DNA of 64,000 bases from Rutstroemia sp. NJR-2017a BVV2 (taxonomy: Eukaryota; Ascomycota; Leotiomycetes; Helotiales; Rutstroemiaceae): contig NJPS01000032.1 in the NCBI GenBank assembly GCA_002946415.1, positions 1 to 64,000 of the forward strand. Reading direction: 5' to 3'. Each line of letters starts with the position of its first letter. Position 1 is the first letter of the stretch. A model generated the notes under the pieces. That model ran no database searches. It worked only from the letters and a program-made list of their open reading frames with translations, and was not told where the DNA came from. A program made the position numbers and the translations under genes. Below, in pieces: positions 59,778 to 64,000 of this stretch.

Positions 59778-61778
59778 ATGCCTCCATACATCAAAATGGC
59801 TGAAAGTATCGACTTGAGTAGTCAGGGAAAACCTGGGACATCTTCAGAACCTGGGGAGGGGCCGCGTGGTGTGAAAAGCTGGTCGACGCCGGTATCATCA
59901 ATCGACGATGATCACAATGATCCAAACGGAAATCCAAAGAAGACATACTTGACAGGATGGAGGCTCCACATTACCACTCTTGCGTTCGAATCACTGCCCG
60001 AATACTTCAAGGACATAGAACTAACACATAGAATACAGCGTCTGTCTCGGTCTGTTCCTGCCCAACTTCGAGGTTTCGATTGTCAGTACCAGTTTGGTTT
60101 CTATCACCAATGATTTGAAGGGATTTGCGCAAAGTTCATGGGTTGTAACTTCATACTTGATCACCTACACAGGTAAGGTTCTACAGCTCTCCCGGTGTAG
60201 AACTCACAAATCTCTAACCGGCTGTAAGGTTTCTTCATCGTGTGGGCAAAGCTGAGCGATATTTTTGGACGGAAAATTACCATTATGAGCTCTCTGCTTA
60301 TGTTTGCGGCATTCTCTGGCGCGTCTGCTGGTGCGACTTCGATTGAATCACTGTAAGCACCGGTATTCTGTACTCCTGCGCATCTGTCGTTAACTCTCGT
60401 TCAGGGCTATTCTTCGAGCATTCCAAGGGATTGGAGGCTCTGGTGTATATGCACTTTCGATGGTCACCGTCTATGAGATGGTTCCAGACACCCAATACAC
60501 GAAAATGGCGGGACTAGTGAGCTTCACGTTCGCGTTGGGTATTTGCTTGGGTCCACTTTGTGGAGGTTTGATCAACGAACACACCACATGGAAATGGGTC
60601 TTTCTACTGAAGTTCGTCATTGCCTGCAATCTGTTACCGTCGAAACATCTTACTGACATTGGACTTGTAAAGTGTCCCTGCAGCAGGAATAGCCGCATTG
60701 TTACTACTCATCGCCTTCCCATTGAACTTCCCGTACCATAATCATCCAGTATTGAAGAATCGCTCAATGTTCCACAGCTTCACGATAAAGTCACTGAACA
60801 GATTAGATTTCGAAGGTGCAGCTCTACTCTTGGCTGCTTCTATCTTCCTTGTTACGGCACTTCAGCAGGTTGAAACTGGTATCCCATGGGGGGCTGCTTC
60901 AATCGTTGTGCTCCTGGCTCTCTCACCAGTCTGCTTCGTTGCGTTCTTGCTATGGGAACGATTTGTTACTAAACGTGAGAGGTCGATGGAACCCGTCTTT
61001 CCATGGCGTTTTATTGAAGATCGAGTCTGGATGGGGATGATTATGTTGGTCACTCCTTTTTCCTTTTCTTATGCACATTAACTAATCGTTCTTTTGCAGT
61101 AATACCTTCCTAACAGGAATTGTATTCACAATCTGTGTTATTCAGATTCCTCTACGTCTCCAAGCCGTCAATGGACTTTCTCCTCTGGCGGCTGGTGTAA
61201 AGCTTCTGGCCTACGGAGCGCTCGTTCCGTCCGGTTCGTTCGTTGGAGCCGCTCTCTCCAGCAAAGCCAAAGTTCCACCGATTTTCGTTCTCATGGTCGG
61301 TACCGCTCTTCAAATCGTTGGTTGCGCATTGATGACACAACTTCCCACGAATGGAGACCTTCTGAAGGCCTCTTACGCTTACGAGGTCATCGCCGGTCTC
61401 GGCACGGGTTTACAAACTGGAACGCTCATTATCATTACACCTTTTGTCGCAGCCAATCGTGATTTGGCTGTCGCTACAGCCGCTATCAACCAATTCCGTT
61501 TCCTCGGTGGATCTATTGGACTTTCCATCGTCACCAGTGTTGTTTACAGCATCAACAAGCCTAAGCTACTCGCTTTCCTACCGCTCAACAAAGTCGAACT
61601 TATCATGCAATCTATCCAGAACATTGCCGACCTTAAACCAGAAGTCAAAAGTGAAATTCGACACATCTTTGCACAGGGGTACAACACACAAATGATATTC
61701 GCCACGGCATTCGCTGCGGCGGAAGTATTCGCCATTGCGCTTATGTGGCGGAAGAGGATTTTCAGGATTGCCGAGTGA
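59778..61778 (+). CDS. MFS multidrug/toxin exporter, DHA2-like (14 helices)
   Basis: Proton-driven export carrier of the plasma membrane. Six exons (59778-59983, 60039-60172, 60229-60352, 60405-60611, 60673-61044, 61100-61778) give 573 residues. Three of the five donors are GTTCGA, GTTCGT and GTTGGT, but all phases close. After a hydrophilic N-terminus come NFEVSIVSTSLVSITNDL (helix 1), the MFS signature AKLSDIFGRK (motif A), AILRAFQGIGGSGVYAL (motif B-like Arg), FTFALGICLGPLCGG (motif C-like, antiporter type) and WKWVFLLNVPAAG. This order is typical of the drug:H+ antiporter-2 group. It is located in the polyketide cluster, convergent with the hydrolase gene, so product export or self-resistance is the likely role. 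Confidence 0.93.
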
Positions 61779-62477
61779 GCGGAAAGATGCTCTTTTTCGC
61801 AAATTGCTTTTCACGATCATAGGGACCTGGTGTTCTACGGATAAACAAAAGAAATGCATCCATCCATCATGAAGAGGAGGTCTTCGTTTTGTCATTTTTA
61901 TATTTTACATATATACCTCGATTTTATACCGGGGGTGTTTATCTCGTATTGTCATAATACATGCGTTCGTTTGTTGTACATAGGAAAGACATTTATTCCA
62001 ACCACATGAATAACGGGGGGTCGACACCCTATAGATACCTACATACTACTTATGTTATACCGATTAATGAATGAAGAGCTTGCACGAAATCTTCGTTCGC
62101 TTCATGTCGTCTTGAGTTTTTGAGCTTGTATTTGTTATGGATAATTCTTATTTGTCAACAGGTACGGTGTCTCCGAGTAATGGGGTTGGTTGGTGGCAGC
62201 CACGCTAGGTAGCGCAGTCAGCATTAAAAAAGGAAAGTCACATTACATTATACTGCAGCTAAGGTAGCATTCATACTTCTTCAGCATAGAAGCACGGGAC
62301 AACCCATGTGATTTCTAAACGCCATTGTATAGAGTCTGCACCTACGTGCGCCACATAATGCATAATGTCAAAAAAAGAACGGGAAAACGAGTGACGAACA
62401 GAAATCTATACTCGCTGCAGGTCCAGTACAGGGCACCTGTACATCTACATCATCTATCTATTTCCCCCTCCTTACAC
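61779..62477. other. Intergenic region between convergent genes
   Basis: About 700 bases separating the exporter and hydrolase 3' ends. No coding region or repeat of note. Confidence 0.6.
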
Positions 62478-63431
62478 TTAAACATGCGCAGACAATGCTT
62501 TATGAATAGTCTTCCTAACAGCCTGCACCATTCCGGGCACCGAATCCTTCAACGCCCCTGAACTTGGTACCTCGTGCCCCCCAGGATGTACGAACGCAAC
62601 CGCTGCATCTTTCTTGCAAAGGGTCTTGACCTCCTCACTCTGCTCCCTCCACGCGGTATCTCCCGTGCCCCAGATATGTGCTGTGGGGATCGGGATGACT
62701 TCGCCATGTTCCGCGAAACGCAAACTCTTCATTTCATCGCGCTCAAGTAGAGCGATAGGGTCCACGGGCAGACCGGCGCTGATAAAGATCGCGCATTTGA
62801 AGACGGGCGACAGATGCTGGGCCGTAGGATCACTCATGAACTTCCACGTGATGTAAGTCGAAAGGAGAGCTGCTCCTTGAGAGAAGGCGATACCGCCGTC
62901 AAAGGGCCCTTCAGTGCGGATGTATGCGTCAAGATCGAGGAGCGCCTTCTTACATGTTGGGATATTCGTTACATCGAAGTAGGCGAACGAGTCTTCAGTG
63001 GAAGTGAAGAGGGCGGCAATGGCTTGATCTGAAATTTCGCCAAGTCAGGCAGAGACCTTCCAACATGCTGCAGGTGTGGAAATGGGCATGTTACAGGTTT
63101 GACGGAGATGAACGTACCTGATGAACAAGGTAATGTGCCTTCAACAAATTCATACGTATGGTGATCGCCCAGTTCATAGCGGAGTGCAGCTATAAATTTC
63201 GCACTCAGGTTAGTGAGACGATCTTATGATTGGAGGGCGCTGACACCGCTCACCTGTTTGCATTTCAAATATCTGCACAAGAACGTGTGTTAGATAGGGG
63301 TCATAATGCGCTAATTCAATAGGGTAATCCCCGCGACCAGAGGCAACTTCGGTAAATTCCCTAGGTGGGAATATAAATGACCAACATACCTGACTATTCG
63401 TACCCATTCCATGAAAGCAGAGGAAACGCAT
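62478..63431 (-). CDS. FSH1-type serine hydrolase, LovG-like
   Basis: Small alpha/beta hydrolase of the FSH1 family. Four exons (63431-63390, 63272-63254, 63189-63118, 63028-62478) give 227 residues; the second exon is only 19 nt (IFEMQT) and is bracketed by clear GTATGT/GTGCAG and GTGAGC/TATAG sites. The start reads MRFLCFHGMGTNSQ, the family's opening strand and oxyanion turn. The nucleophile is Ser in GGIAFSQGAAL, the acid Asp in HIWGTGDTAW and the base His in HPGGHEVP. In the lovastatin pathway the family member LovG releases the product of a highly reducing synthase and clears stalled ACPs. The synthase here lacks its own release domain, so the same job is the best guess. Length is normal for the family. 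Confidence 0.93.
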
Positions 63432-64000
63432 CTTGTCTGTATGTCGGTGTTGTTTTGTCTTGTTTGTGTCCGACTTTACACCCGGTAAGTCCGCCCGTAT
63501 GAAGCAGCTGCGGTTGCGATCTTCAGAAGCTTTTTCTTCTTCTTAGGTTCTTCGCGGAATCCGTATGGATGATCGTGTCAAGTTGGTGGTAGCTGTGCAA
63601 ATGATAGGATGGATGGAAGACTGGTAATATGCTTAGATTATACACCCCATGGCAATAATAGATTCCAAAAAACTGCAGGGGCGTGATCACCAAGCCTCGA
63701 AGAGCTGTAAATAAATGATTTTTTCTTTGCACTGTATTTGCCTGCTCAGATACGGCGTAGGAAGCAATAATTTCGTCCAATTTTACCCCACCGCACGCCC
63801 CTTGGGCCTTGGCTGGATGCATACTGCACGCCGACGGCGTAAACCTGACAACCCTGGTAGGAAGGGAGATATTTGACAGGCCATCTCTTTCAGGGGCAGG
63901 GAAGTACCTAATCCATATTTGGTGTGTTCCACAATGAACTTACGAATCTTTGTCTAACACACCCTGGATCTGGATGTCACCCACCCCTCGCTTCTCCCGG
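63432..64000. other. Region upstream of hydrolase gene
   Basis: About 570 bases up to the window end, with no supported gene. It includes the hydrolase promoter. Confidence 0.6.

Overview
The window is nuclear DNA of a filamentous ascomycete (Pezizomycotina). The genes carry short spliceosomal introns (about 44-127 nt, mostly GTRNGT donors, CTAAY/CTGAY branch sites and short 3' ends), and the products are typically fungal: a Cet1-type RNA triphosphatase, Jip5, a Zn2Cys6 factor, phospholipase B, a PTH11-like receptor and an iterative highly reducing polyketide synthase. Overall flavour suggests Leotiomycetes (Helotiales-like), but I cannot place it firmly. No rRNA, tRNA, CRISPR array or intact transposon was found. 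I re-derived intron phases for every multi-exon gene below. All of them close in frame, so several apparent frameshifts or stops are introns.

Layout. 1-9 kb: a poly-G run, an SMP-30/gluconolactonase-like protein, a secreted GH78 alpha-L-rhamnosidase and an uncharacterised 892-residue protein with an internal repeat. 9-20 kb: housekeeping genes, namely an NCS1 nucleobase/allantoin-type permease, proteasome subunit Rpn2 and the mRNA 5'-triphosphatase Cet1. 20.8-27.8 kb: a Zn2Cys6 regulator, a 3.7 kb gene-poor stretch and the ribosome-biogenesis WD protein Jip5.

28.6-37.5 kb is the most interesting part. A C2H2/pseudokinase gene is divergent from a gene that fuses an N-terminal helical/kinase-like regulatory region to a complete subtilisin (S8) protease. 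Downstream on the same strand lies a 303-residue protein whose strand order and acidic tail resemble a gasdermin pore-forming protein. This layout matches the known fungal pairing of a gasdermin with a subtilase (Podospora HET-Q1/HET-Q2), so I propose it as a candidate allorecognition or programmed-cell-death module. The gasdermin assignment is an inference from pattern, not a search result.

39.6-46 kb: a GPI-anchored phospholipase B and a large AT-hook/BRCT chromatin protein. 46.7-63.4 kb: a compact biosynthetic cluster with a complete KS-AT-DH-cMeT-ER-KR-ACP synthase (2619 aa, 11 exons), a divergent rhodopsin/PTH11-like membrane protein, a DHA2-type MFS exporter and an FSH1/LovG-like serine hydrolase. 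The synthase has no thioesterase or reductase of its own, so the hydrolase is the natural candidate for product release and the MFS protein for export. There is no pathway transcription factor or tailoring oxidase in view.

A cross-gene pattern also stands out: in at least four genes the sense strand switches from strongly C-rich to strongly G-rich over the last 0.5-1 kb of the coding region.
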